Below, piece after piece: positions 7,374 through 14,135 of a stretch of 22,925 bases of DNA. This stretch comes from Arthrobacter sp. (GTDB taxonomy: Bacteria > Actinomycetota > Actinomycetes > Actinomycetales > Micrococcaceae). The notes beneath the pieces were generated by a model. It was not told where the DNA came from and did no database searches. It saw nothing but the letters and a program-made list of their open reading frames with translations. The stretch is taken from positions 1-22,925 of the forward strand of contig JASLBS010000101.1 of NCBI GenBank assembly GCA_030146405.1. The letters run 5' to 3'. Position numbers and translations under genes: made by a program. Numbering within the stretch: the stretch's first letter is position 1; each line of letters begins with the position of its first letter.

Positions 7374-8019
7374 AGCGGTCCAACCTCTTCTCGAGCACGG
7401 ACTGGCCACTGGACAGGACGAGGCAGAAGACCCAGTAGATCGCCGCCGCCTCGATGTAGATCACCATGAACTGTCCGGAGAAGGCAGTGATCTGCTGGGC
7501 CTGGCGGAACATCTCGCTGACGAGGATCAGCGAGGCGAGCGAAGTGTCCTTCACGAGGCTGATGAACGTGTTGGACAGGGGTGGTACGGAGACCCGGGCG
7601 GCTTGCGGCAGGATCACGCGGCGCAGCGTCAGGGTGCGTGACATGCCGATGGTGTACCCGGCCTCCCACTGCCCCTTGGGGACGGACAGGATGGCGGCGC
7701 GCAGGATCTCGGCCGCATAGCCCGCCACGTTGAGCGAGAAGGCGATGGTGGCGCTCGGCCACGGATCGATGGTCACGCCGATCGACGGCAGCCCGTAGAA
7801 GATCACGAAGAGCTGCACCAGCAGGGGCGTACCGCGGATCACCGAGACGTAGAACCGGGCGATGCCCGAGAGCACCGGTTGGCCACTGATCCGCATCAGG
7901 GCGATCACGAGCGCCAGCGCCAGCCCGAGGGCGAACGAGGAGAGCGCCAGTGGAATGGTGCCCGTCAGCCCGCCGGAGAGCATCGGCCAGAAGGAGGTGC
8001 GTACGAGCTCCCAGTCCAT
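7360..8019 (-). CDS. Polar amino-acid (cystine-type) ABC importer permease
   Basis: A 219-residue HisMQ/GlnP-family inner-membrane permease. It starts with a short periplasm-facing segment, then hydrophobic helices around residues 19-41, 57-77, 86-106 and 180-202. The cytoplasmic coupling loop (EAA motif) is EAGYTIGMSRTLTLRRVILP followed by the expected QAARVSVPPLSNTFI run. The N-terminal RGTPLLVQLF motif is also family-typical. The ATG at 8019 has a clear AAGGAG-type ribosome site at 8027-8033. It lies 61 bases downstream of the binding-protein gene; that gap contains short GC-rich inverted repeats which could lower read-through, a common way to make more binding protein than membrane subunits. 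It probably works as a homodimer, since only one permease gene is present. Confidence 0.9.
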   Translation of the reverse strand: MDWELVRTSFWPMLSGGLTGTIPLALSSFALGLALALVIALMRISGQPVLSGIARFYVSVIRGTPLLVQLFVIFYGLPSIGVTIDPWPSATIAFSLNVAGYAAEILRAAILSVPKGQWEAGYTIGMSRTLTLRRVILPQAARVSVPPLSNTFISLVKDTSLASLILVSEMFRQAQQITAFSGQFMVIYIEAAAIYWVFCLVLSSGQSVLEKRLDRFVAH

Positions 8020-8080
8020 ACGTCAGCTCCTTCTGCCTCGGCGCCCCGTCGGCGCGTCTGCACCGACCCTGGTGGCGGTG

Positions 8081-8887
8081 TTACTCACTGACGTCGGAGC
8101 CGAAGTACTTCTCCGAGATCTCCGCGAGGGTGCCGTCTGCCCGGAGCTCCTCGAGAGCGGCGTTGATCGCGTCCACGAGCTCGGTACTTCCCTTGCGGAC
8201 GGCGACGGCGCTCTCGGAGGTCTCGTCGGTGGTGGCCGCGATCTTGATGTTCTCGTTGTTGTTCGTGGTCTGGTAGTCGAGATAGGTCAACTCGTCGTTG
8301 ATGGTGGCGTCCACGCGGCCCTGCTCGAGGAGCGTGACGGACTGCGCCCAGCCCTCCACCGGCTCGACGTTGGCGCCGCTCTCGGTCGCGAGCTCGTTCC
8401 AGTTGCTGGTCAGCGACTGCGCGGTGGTCTTGCCGTCGAGGTCCTCGAAGGAGGAGATGTCGGTGTTGTCGGCGGTGGTGACGATCACGCCCGAGCTGAC
8501 GGTGTAGGGCTCCGAGAAGTCGTAGGTCTCCAGACGATCTTCCGTGATGGACACCTGGTTCGCGATGACGTCGAAGCGCCCCGCCTCGAGCCCGGCGAAG
8601 ATCGCGTCCCACTGCGTCTCCTGGAACTCGGCCTCCACGCCCATCTTCTCGGCGACGGCGGTGATGACCTCGACGTCGTAACCGGTCAGGACGCCGCTAC
8701 CACCCTCGTGGAAGCTGAAGGGACGGTAGGTCCCCTCCGTCCCCACGGTGAGGACGCCGGATTCCTGGATCTCCTGCAGGGGCGAATTCTCGGCCGACGT
8801 GCCCTCGGATGAGTCGGAGGACCCGCAGCCCGAGAGTGCCAGGGTCAGGGCGGCGGTAGCGCCGAGGAGGGACAGGCGACGGTTCAT
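8081..8887 (-). CDS. Amino-acid (cystine-type) ABC importer substrate-binding lipoprotein
   Basis: A 268-residue extracellular binding protein of family 3 (SBP_bac_3). The N-terminus MNRRLSLLGATAALTLA is a signal peptide ending in the lipobox LSGC, with lipidated C21, so the protein is membrane-anchored outside the cell. The mature part has GTEGTYRPFSFHE, LTGYDVEVITAVAEKMGV, WDAIFAGLEAGRFDVIANQV and YDFSEPY segments, and it ends LAEISEKYFGSDV. Both the NQVSIT..R..YDFS pattern and the C-terminal ending are close to E. coli FliY (TcyJ), the L-cystine binding protein, so cystine is the leading guess for the substrate; other polar amino acids remain possible. The start ATG at 8887 has AAAGGAA at 8893-8899. 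It is the first gene of a binding protein-permease-ATPase operon. Confidence 0.92.
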   Translation of the reverse strand: MNRRLSLLGATAALTLALSGCGSSDSSEGTSAENSPLQEIQESGVLTVGTEGTYRPFSFHEGGSGVLTGYDVEVITAVAEKMGVEAEFQETQWDAIFAGLEAGRFDVIANQVSITEDRLETYDFSEPYTVSSGVIVTTADNTDISSFEDLDGKTTAQSLTSNWNELATESGANVEPVEGWAQSVTLLEQGRVDATINDELTYLDYQTTNNNENIKIAATTDETSESAVAVRKGSTELVDAINAALEELRADGTLAEISEKYFGSDVSE

Positions 8888-8935
8888 GGGCGTTCCTTTG
8901 ATCGGAGGATCCACGGGTGAGTGGCATCGAACACT

Positions 8936-8956
8936 ACCGGGGTCAACACCGGGGCA
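8936..8956. repeat. Short direct repeat upstream of the cystine-type importer
   Basis: ACCGGGGTCA (8936-8945) and ACCGGGGCA (8948-8956) repeat with a 12-base period, about 50-70 bases before the binding-protein start. This could be part of an operator, but it may also be chance in GC-rich sequence. Confidence 0.3.
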
Positions 8957-9105
8957 CCCGATTATTGTTCCGAAGTGCTGCGCCGAGGATGAATCCCGGC
9001 GATCCGGTATTGCCCTCCGGAGTTGCGCTGGTGGTACGTACGGTGACCGGGTACCACGCCAGCACCGACGGCGTTCGCGTGTCGGGAGCCCGGGCATCCG
9101 CGGCC

Positions 9106-9111
9106 TAAGCT
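9106..9111 (+). promoter_or_regulatory. Possible -10 element of the ABC exporter gene
   Basis: TAAGCT fits the actinobacterial TAnnnT -10 pattern and would give a transcript start near 9118, leaving a leader of about 22 bases that contains the AGGAGG ribosome site at 9127-9132. No good -35 is visible. Confidence 0.35.
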
Positions 9112-9140
9112 TGGAGCGGGATCTACAGGAGGACACGCCC

Positions 9141-11048
9141 ATGAGCATGGAAGGCGCGGCCTGGAGCTCGCTCTACAAGATTTCGACGGCGAAGGACCGC
9201 AAGCAGGGCTTCTCCCGGGAGTCGGTGCGCCGGATCTTCGCCTTCGCGGTGCCCTACCGGACGAAACTGGTGCTGTTCATCCTGTTGTCCGTGGTGGGAG
9301 CATTCCTCGCCGTCGCCACTCCGGTGCTCGCGGGCCGCGTGGTGAACGTGATCGTGGACCGCGGCGAGGTGCGCACCGTGGTGTGGCTCGCCGTCGTGAT
9401 CGCCCTCGTGGCCGTGGCCGACGCCGTCGTGTCCCTCGTGACCAGATGGTACTCGTCGCGCATCGGCGAGGGCGTGATCCTGGATCTGCGCACCGCCGTG
9501 TTCAACCACGTGCAGAAGATGCCCATCGCGTTCTTCACACGGACCCGCACCGGCGCGCTGGTCAGCCGGCTCAACAACGATGTCATCGGCGCACAGCAGG
9601 CCTTCAGCGGCACGCTCTCGGGCGTGGTCACCAATCTCGTGGCACTGATCCTGACCCTCGCCGTCATGCTGAGCACCTCGTGGCTGGTCACCGTGCTCGC
9701 CGTGCTCATGCTGCCCGTCTTCCTCGTCCCGGCCCGCCGCATGGGCAGCCGCCTGGCAGCGTTGCGCCGCGAGGCCGCGGACCACAACTCCGCGATGAGC
9801 ACGCAGATGACCGAGCGCTTCTCCGCTCCCGGCGCCACGCTCGTGAAGCTCTTCGGCCGCCCCGACGAGGAAGCCGAGGAGTTCCGGGTCCGCGCGGCCC
9901 GGGTGAGGGACATCGGAGTGCGCACCGCGATGCTGCAGTTCGTCTTCTTCACGGCCCTGATGCTCGTCTCGGCGCTGGCACTCGCCCTGGTCTACGGACT
10001 CGGCGGGTACCTGGCGCTCGCGGGGCAACTCGACACCGGTGAGGTGGTCACGCTCGCGCTCCTGCTCACGCGCCTCTACGCCCCGCTGACCAGTCTTGCG
10101 AACGCACGGGTGGAGATCATGAGCGCCGTGGTCAGCTTCGAGCGGGTGTTCGAAGTGCTGGACCTCGAGCCGCTCATCCAGGAGAAGCCCGATGCCGGTA
10201 CCGTGCCGCCGGGCCCGGTGTCCGTGGAGTTCGACGACGTCCGCTTCGCCTACCCCTCCGCAGACAAGGTGTCGCTCGCCTCGCTCGAGGAGGTGGCCAC
10301 GCTCGACACCCGCGGTGGGGAGGAAGTGATCCACGGGATGTCCTTCCGGATCGAGCCGGGGCAGACCGTGGCGTTGGTGGGGTCCTCCGGGGCCGGCAAA
10401 TCCACTATTGCCCAGCTGCTCTCACGCCTCTACGACGTGGACAGCGGTGCCGTGCGGCTTTCGGGGCACGACGTCCGGGACCTGACGTTCGCGGGTATGC
10501 GGCAGACCCTCGGCATGGTCACGCAGGACGGCCACCTCTTCCACGAGACGATCCTCGCCAACCTCAGACTCGCGCGTCCGGAGGCCACGGAGGACGAGGT
10601 GTGGGACGCCGTCCGCCGTGCCCGGCTCGAACCGCTCATCCGCTCGCTGCCGGACCAGCTCGACACCATGGTGGGGGAGCGCGGTTACCGCCTCTCGGGG
10701 GGCGAGCGACAGCGGATGACCATTGCGCGCCTGCTTCTCGCCCAGCCCCGCGTGGTCATCCTCGACGAAGCCACGGCGGCCCTGGACTCGACGTCGGAAG
10801 CCGCCGTCCAGGCCGCGCTCAGCGAGGCGCTGGAGGGCCGCACGGCCATGGTGATCGCGCACCGGCTCTCCACCATCCGCAGCGCTGATCTGATCCTCGT
10901 GATCGAGGACGGCACCATCGTGGAGCGCGGGACGCACGAGGAGCTGTTGCACTACGAAGGGCGGTACGAGGAGCTGCACCGCACGCAGTTCGCGCCGCAG
11001 CAGACGAGCGCCGTCGAAGGGGAACCCGAGACCACGCGCAGCGTCTAG
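9141..11048 (+). CDS. ABC exporter (fused transmembrane and ATPase half-transporter)
   Basis: A 635-residue type IV ABC exporter. After a basic N-terminal tail, six helices lie roughly at residues 42-62, 79-100, 155-178, 181-200, 262-285 and 290-312, with the family-typical MPIAFFTRTRTGALVSRLNND coupling segment split around residue 127-147. The nucleotide-binding domain has A-loop Y371, Walker A GSSGAGKST (414-422), Q-loop Q462, signature LSGGE (518-522), Walker B VVILDEA (538-544) and switch H574. An insert of about 20 residues (376-396) sits between the A-loop and Walker A, which I do not see in standard MsbA-type proteins. It would dimerise and export lipids, peptides or drugs; the substrate cannot be told. 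The ATG at 9141 is preceded by AGGAGG. The gene stands alone and is convergent with the Nudix gene. Confidence 0.92.
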   Translation: MSMEGAAWSSLYKISTAKDRKQGFSRESVRRIFAFAVPYRTKLVLFILLSVVGAFLAVATPVLAGRVVNVIVDRGEVRTVVWLAVVIALVAVADAVVSLVTRWYSSRIGEGVILDLRTAVFNHVQKMPIAFFTRTRTGALVSRLNNDVIGAQQAFSGTLSGVVTNLVALILTLAVMLSTSWLVTVLAVLMLPVFLVPARRMGSRLAALRREAADHNSAMSTQMTERFSAPGATLVKLFGRPDEEAEEFRVRAARVRDIGVRTAMLQFVFFTALMLVSALALALVYGLGGYLALAGQLDTGEVVTLALLLTRLYAPLTSLANARVEIMSAVVSFERVFEVLDLEPLIQEKPDAGTVPPGPVSVEFDDVRFAYPSADKVSLASLEEVATLDTRGGEEVIHGMSFRIEPGQTVALVGSSGAGKSTIAQLLSRLYDVDSGAVRLSGHDVRDLTFAGMRQTLGMVTQDGHLFHETILANLRLARPEATEDEVWDAVRRARLEPLIRSLPDQLDTMVGERGYRLSGGERQRMTIARLLLAQPRVVILDEATAALDSTSEAAVQAALSEALEGRTAMVIAHRLSTIRSADLILVIEDGTIVERGTHEELLHYEGRYEELHRTQFAPQQTSAVEGEPETTRSV

Positions 11049-11065
11049 GCGTCCTCGCCGCCTAG
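11045..11065. terminator. Small inverted repeat holding both stop codons of convergent genes
   Basis: CTAGGCG (11045-11051) and CGCCTAG (11059-11065) form a 7-bp stem with a 7-base loop. Each arm contains the TAG stop of one of the two convergent genes. It may act as a weak bidirectional terminator; no T-tract follows on either side. Confidence 0.45.
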
Positions 11066-11487
11066 CTGCTGTCGCCGCGAGGCCGGGCGCGCAGCAGCGG
11101 GAGGACGAAGTCGGTCAGCAGTGGTGCGAGATCCTGCCGGTGCTCCTGCCGGTCGATCTCCAGCCAGTCGATCTCCTCGATCTCGGCCCGCGGCTCCGGC
11201 GGGGCCGGGAGGGGGCACCGGAACACGGTGGCCACCAGGAGGGTGTGCGCCTCGTTGGCCGCGGGCCCGGTCCAGGTACCCAGCGGTACGAGGTCCTCAG
11301 GCGCCACCACCAGACCCAGTTCCTCGAAGAGTTCGCGTGCCCCGGTGGCCGCAGGGCCCTCCCCGGCCTCGGGCTTGCCACCCGGTTGCATGAACATGGC
11401 CGTGCCGCGCTTGCGGACGAGGAGGAGTCGGCGCCGATCGTCCAGGAGGCACAGTGCGGTGACGGTGATGATCTGCTGGCCGGGCAT
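11062..11487 (-). CDS. Nudix hydrolase family protein
   Basis: A 141-residue protein with a perfect Nudix box, G-X5-E-X7-REUXEEXGU, at residues 37-59 (G37, E43, R51-E52, E55-E56, G58), so it should cleave a nucleoside diphosphate linked to another group in a Mg-dependent way. The strand before the box (LLLVRKRGTAMFMQPGG) and the WLEID strand behind it fit the fold. The substrate is unknown; the compact size resembles MutT-like or ADP-ribose pyrophosphatase-like members. I prefer the ATG at 11487, which starts just before the first strand. A GTG at 11553 would lie five bases from the tRNA end and add 22 residues without family features. tRNA-Arg(CCU) is upstream on the same strand with no obvious terminator between, so the two may share a transcript. 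Confidence 0.85.
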   Translation of the reverse strand: MPGQQIITVTALCLLDDRRRLLLVRKRGTAMFMQPGGKPEAGEGPAATGARELFEELGLVVAPEDLVPLGTWTGPAANEAHTLLVATVFRCPLPAPPEPRAEIEEIDWLEIDRQEHRQDLAPLLTDFVLPLLRARPRGDSS

Positions 11488-11557
11488 CGGGCCCCATCTG
11501 CTCGGGAGCGTCTCCTGATCGGCCACGGGCGCACCTGCCCGCACCGCGACCACGCTG

Positions 11558-11634
11558 TGGTGCCCCTGGCCGGAATCGAACCGACGACCTTCCCTTTAGG
11601 AGAGGGACGCTCTATCCTACTGAGCTACAGAGGC
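11558..11634 (-). tRNA. tRNA-Arg (anticodon CCU)
   Basis: On the minus strand the sequence folds into a complete cloverleaf: acceptor stem GCCTCTG with CAGGGGC (seven pairs, one G-U), TA, D-stem GCTC/GAGC around a 9-base loop, anticodon stem TCCCT/AGGGA with loop CTCCTAA (anticodon CCT, reading AGG), variable loop AGGTC, and T-arm GTCGG-TTCGATT-CCGGC. The discriminator is A and the CCA end is encoded (11558-11560). AGG is a rare Arg codon in this GC-rich style. Confidence 0.97.
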
Positions 11635-11643
11635 GTGGAACGG

Positions 11644-11669
11644 GCTAGGACCGTTCCAGCGGTCCTAGC
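11644..11669. terminator. Hairpin at the end of the membrane-protein gene, just before tRNA-Arg
   Basis: A perfect 10-bp inverted repeat (11644-11653 and 11660-11669, GCTAGGACCG) with a six-base loop overlaps the TAG stop at 11665-11667 of the minus-strand gene. It lies only ten bases before the tRNA 5' end. It may terminate the upstream gene or act as a processing stem in a joint transcript. A TAAGCT hexamer on the minus strand at its upstream edge could be a -10 for the tRNA. Confidence 0.5.
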
Positions 11670-12300
11670 TTACCTGCTCCGCGGTGGCGCTCCCACGCGG
11701 CTCGTCGGACGGCCTGGTCCGGCGCGGGAGAAAGGCCGAGACGGCACCGGCGGCCAGACTCACACCGAGCAGCACCCAGCGCAGCACCGTGAGGGTGGAA
11801 GCCAGCGCCACGGCCCCTGGGTCGGCAGCGGACTGGGCGAGCGCGGCGTCGATCGCCACGTTCTCCCACAGGTCGACGACGACGAACAGGATCACAGGGG
11901 ACCACAGGAGCCAGCGCAGTTTGCGCCCGGTCGCGGTGAGCTGGATCAGGAGCAGCCAGGTGAACGCGAAGACCAGGGGGAACAGCGTGCCGGCCGTCCG
12001 GTGGAGGAAGTTCAGCTGACCGCGGGCGTCGTCGTCCATGGCTGCGCGCAACCGGTCCACGTAGGCCGTGTCGTAGCCGCCGATCATCATGTCCGGCATG
12101 GTCAATCCGTCCGCCAGCTGACTCATCTGGCCCATGGTCAGCAGATGGAAGTACCAGAAGAGGAACAGGGTGGCGACGGTGGCCGCGATGAGCACGAGGC
12201 TTCCGTTGTTCCGGCGTCCCTCAGGAGTGGGAGCCACCTCCGCCGGAGGTGTTCCACCGGTGGAATGCTTGTGCGCGATCTGTGCTCGGGTCTTTGCCAC
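11665..12300 (-). CDS. Four-helix membrane protein of unknown function
   Basis: I do not recognise this 211-residue protein. The first 32 residues are hydrophilic and basic (MAKTRAQIAHKHST at the start), so the N-terminus is probably cytoplasmic. Four hydrophobic segments follow at about 33-55, 102-122, 128-146 and 165-191, with an outside loop between the first and second rich in Met and Asp (residues 56-98). Helix three carries acidic D143 and E146 (VVDLWENVAID), unusual inside a membrane and a candidate functional site. The tail is polar. The GTG at 12300 is chosen because CATACT, a -10-like hexamer, ends six bases before it on the minus strand, suggesting a leaderless message, and because the upstream frame lacks coding character. 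It is followed by a hairpin and tRNA-Arg. It is real by length and composition; function is open. Confidence 0.75.
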   Translation of the reverse strand: MAKTRAQIAHKHSTGGTPPAEVAPTPEGRRNNGSLVLIAATVATLFLFWYFHLLTMGQMSQLADGLTMPDMMIGGYDTAYVDRLRAAMDDDARGQLNFLHRTAGTLFPLVFAFTWLLLIQLTATGRKLRWLLWSPVILFVVVDLWENVAIDAALAQSAADPGAVALASTLTVLRWVLLGVSLAAGAVSAFLPRRTRPSDEPRGSATAEQVS

Positions 12301-12306
12301 GCCTCC

Positions 12307-12312
12307 AGTATG
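12307..12312 (-). promoter_or_regulatory. -10-like hexamer placing the start codon at +1 (leaderless)
   Basis: On the minus strand CATACT is followed by six bases and then GTG at 12300, so transcription would start on the start codon. No clear -35 is visible. Confidence 0.45.
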
Positions 12313-12413
12313 GGCGATGCCCGGGAGAGGGCACGGCGTGTCCTGAGCGCCGCCGGGAGCGGAGGAACCCTGTTTCCATTCCGTGACATCTGACCGCGAA
12401 CCGCATGTTGTGA

Positions 12414-12442
12414 TTGCGCCCACAGCGGAAACAGGGTCTATT
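12414..12442 (+). promoter_or_regulatory. Possible leaderless promoter of the AGCS symporter gene
   Basis: TTGCGC (12414-12419), a 17-base spacer and TCTATT (12437-12442) are followed by six bases and the ATG at 12449. No ribosome site precedes the ATG, which fits a leaderless message. Confidence 0.45.
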
Positions 12443-12448
12443 AGTCCC

Positions 12449-14014
12449 ATGGCAATTACTACCGCACTACCCATGGCAGCCGTCAGCGACGACGTCGGAT
12501 GGCTCGCCGCCCTCGACGAGGGCATCAACAATCTCTTCGCACGGCCCACCGAGATCTTCTCGAGCATCGTGTTCTACCCGATCACGATCGGCGACGTCAG
12601 CTTCCCTGCCGTGGTCGCCTGGCTCATCCTTGCCGGCGTAGTCTGCACGATCTACTTCGGGGTTCCCCAGTTCCGCGGCCTCAAGGTCGGGTACGAAGTG
12701 GTTCGTGGACGCTACTCCTCCAAGGACGACCCCGGTGAGGTGACGCACTTCCAGGCACTCACCTCCGCGCTCTCCGGCACGGTGGGCCTCGGTAACATCG
12801 CAGGCGTCGGTGCGGCGATGGCGCTCGGTGGTCCCGGAGCAACGTTCTGGATGATCTGCGCCGGACTGATCGGCATGGCCACCAAGTTCGCCGAGTGCAC
12901 GCTGGGCGTGAAGTATCGCGAGGTCCACGCGGACGGCACGGTGAGTGGCGGTCCCTTCAAGTACCTCCCCATCGCCTTCGAGAAGCTCGGCACCATTCCC
13001 GGCAAGATCCTCACCGGGATCTTCGCCGTCGCGATCCTGATCTTCGGTGTAGCGGGCGGCAACATGTTCCAGGCCAACCAGACCTTCGCCCAGGTGCAGA
13101 ACGTGACCGGCGGTGAGGACGGCATCCTCGGTAGCGCGGGCGCAGCTCTCATCTTCGGGATCATCCTCGCCGCGCTCGTCGCCGTGGTGATCCTCGGCGG
13201 CATCAAGTCCATCGGCAAGACGACCTCCCGGCTCGTCCCGGCGATGGGCGGCGTCTATGTCCTCGCCTGCCTCATCGTGATCCTCGGCAATATCGAGCAG
13301 GTCCCTGCCGCCTTCGGAGCCATCATCGACGGTGCCTTCAACCCACAGGGTGTGGCCGGCGGTGTCCTCGGCGTCCTGATCGTCGGGTTCCAGCGAGCCT
13401 CCTTCTCCAACGAGGCCGGTGTCGGCTCGGCCGCCATCGCGCACTCGGCGGTCAAGACGCGCCGTCCGGTCAGCGAGGGCTTCGTGGCACTCTACGAGCC
13501 CCTCGTGGACACCGTGCTGATCTGCACCATGACGGCACTGACCATCATCATCGCCGGAGCTCCGAGCCTTCAGGCCGGGATCGACCAGGTACAGGGAGGT
13601 GGGCCCACGCCCGACGGCGTGATCCTCACCTCGGACGCATTCGCCACCATCCTGCCCTGGTTCCCCTACATCCTGGCGATCGCCGTGGTGCTCTTCGCCT
13701 ACTCGACACTCATCACCTGGTCCTACTACGGACTCAAGGCCTGGGAGTACCTCTTCGGTCGCGGCCGGGTCTCCGAGATCACCTACAAGATCGTGTTCCT
13801 GTTCTTCACGGTCACCGGGTGCATCCTCACGTTCAATCAGGTGATCAGCTTCGCCGATGCCGCACTGTTCGTCTGCGCCTTCATCAACCTGCTGGGTGTC
13901 TACTTCCTGCTCCCGGTCATCAAGCGGGAGATGAAGGACTACCTGGCCGACCGCAAGAGCGGCAAGCTGCTGGTCCTCGGTATCGACGACAACGAGCTGC
14001 AGTCGGGAAAGTAG
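12449..14014 (+). CDS. Sodium:alanine/glycine symporter (AGCS family)
   Basis: A 521-residue membrane transporter of the alanine or glycine:cation symporter (AGCS/DagA-AlsT) family, which takes up small neutral amino acids with Na+ (or H+). It shows the family signatures TALSGTVGLGNIAGVGAAMA near residue 100, MATKFAECTLGVKYRE, GGPFKYL and GFQRASFSNEAGVGSAAIAH, and about ten hydrophobic helices. The conserved Asn/Gly residues in the VGLGNIAG and SNEAGVGSA segments bind substrate in characterised homologues. The length is a little above the usual 450-490; the extra lies at the N-terminus (MAITTALPMAAVSDDVG) and the polar C-terminus (KLLVLGIDDNELQSGK). The ATG at 12449 is chosen from the -10-like element just upstream and the absence of coding signal before it. 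It stands alone between its own promoter and a strong terminator. Confidence 0.93.
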   Translation: MAITTALPMAAVSDDVGWLAALDEGINNLFARPTEIFSSIVFYPITIGDVSFPAVVAWLILAGVVCTIYFGVPQFRGLKVGYEVVRGRYSSKDDPGEVTHFQALTSALSGTVGLGNIAGVGAAMALGGPGATFWMICAGLIGMATKFAECTLGVKYREVHADGTVSGGPFKYLPIAFEKLGTIPGKILTGIFAVAILIFGVAGGNMFQANQTFAQVQNVTGGEDGILGSAGAALIFGIILAALVAVVILGGIKSIGKTTSRLVPAMGGVYVLACLIVILGNIEQVPAAFGAIIDGAFNPQGVAGGVLGVLIVGFQRASFSNEAGVGSAAIAHSAVKTRRPVSEGFVALYEPLVDTVLICTMTALTIIIAGAPSLQAGIDQVQGGGPTPDGVILTSDAFATILPWFPYILAIAVVLFAYSTLITWSYYGLKAWEYLFGRGRVSEITYKIVFLFFTVTGCILTFNQVISFADAALFVCAFINLLGVYFLLPVIKREMKDYLADRKSGKLLVLGIDDNELQSGK

Positions 14015-14040
14015 CACCACCAGCCCTACCGACCAGCCCA

Positions 14041-14080
14041 CGGAACTGCCCCCGCGGAGAACTCCGCGGGGGCAGTTCCG
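14041..14080 (+). terminator. Terminator after the AGCS symporter gene
   Basis: A perfect 19-bp inverted repeat (14041-14059 and 14062-14080, starting CGGAACTGCCCCCGC) with an AA centre begins 26 bases after the stop codon. No T-tract follows. Confidence 0.8.
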
Positions 14081-14120
14081 TGCCCGGGACCCTCCAGCGG
14101 TGAGTGTCGGGGCAACGGCC

Positions 14121-14126
14121 TAGACT
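14121..14126 (+). promoter_or_regulatory. -10-like hexamer close to the pcrA start
   Basis: TAGACT ends nine bases before the pcrA ATG at 14136, so the leader would be at most a few bases. No ribosome site is visible, which agrees with a leaderless or nearly leaderless message. Confidence 0.45.
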
Positions 14127-14135
14127 TGGTCCACC

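Noticed and set aside
8917..9108. A 63-codon plus-strand frame in the gap between importer and exporter genes
   Set aside because: No ribosome site, composition not gene-like, and it runs over the regulatory region of both neighbours.
8748..9140. N-terminal extension of the ABC exporter frame upstream of 9141
   Set aside because: The extension overlaps the binding-protein signal sequence in antisense and lacks homology; ATG 9141 has a strong AGGAGG site.
8888..9140. Riboswitch (for example SAM-type) before the cystine-type importer
   Set aside because: I could not find the conserved core of any riboswitch class I know; only short GC-rich repeats are visible.
11558..11634. tRNA-Arg as attachment site of an integrated element
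   Set aside because: No integrase, no second copy of the tRNA 3' end, and flanking genes look like ordinary chromosome.
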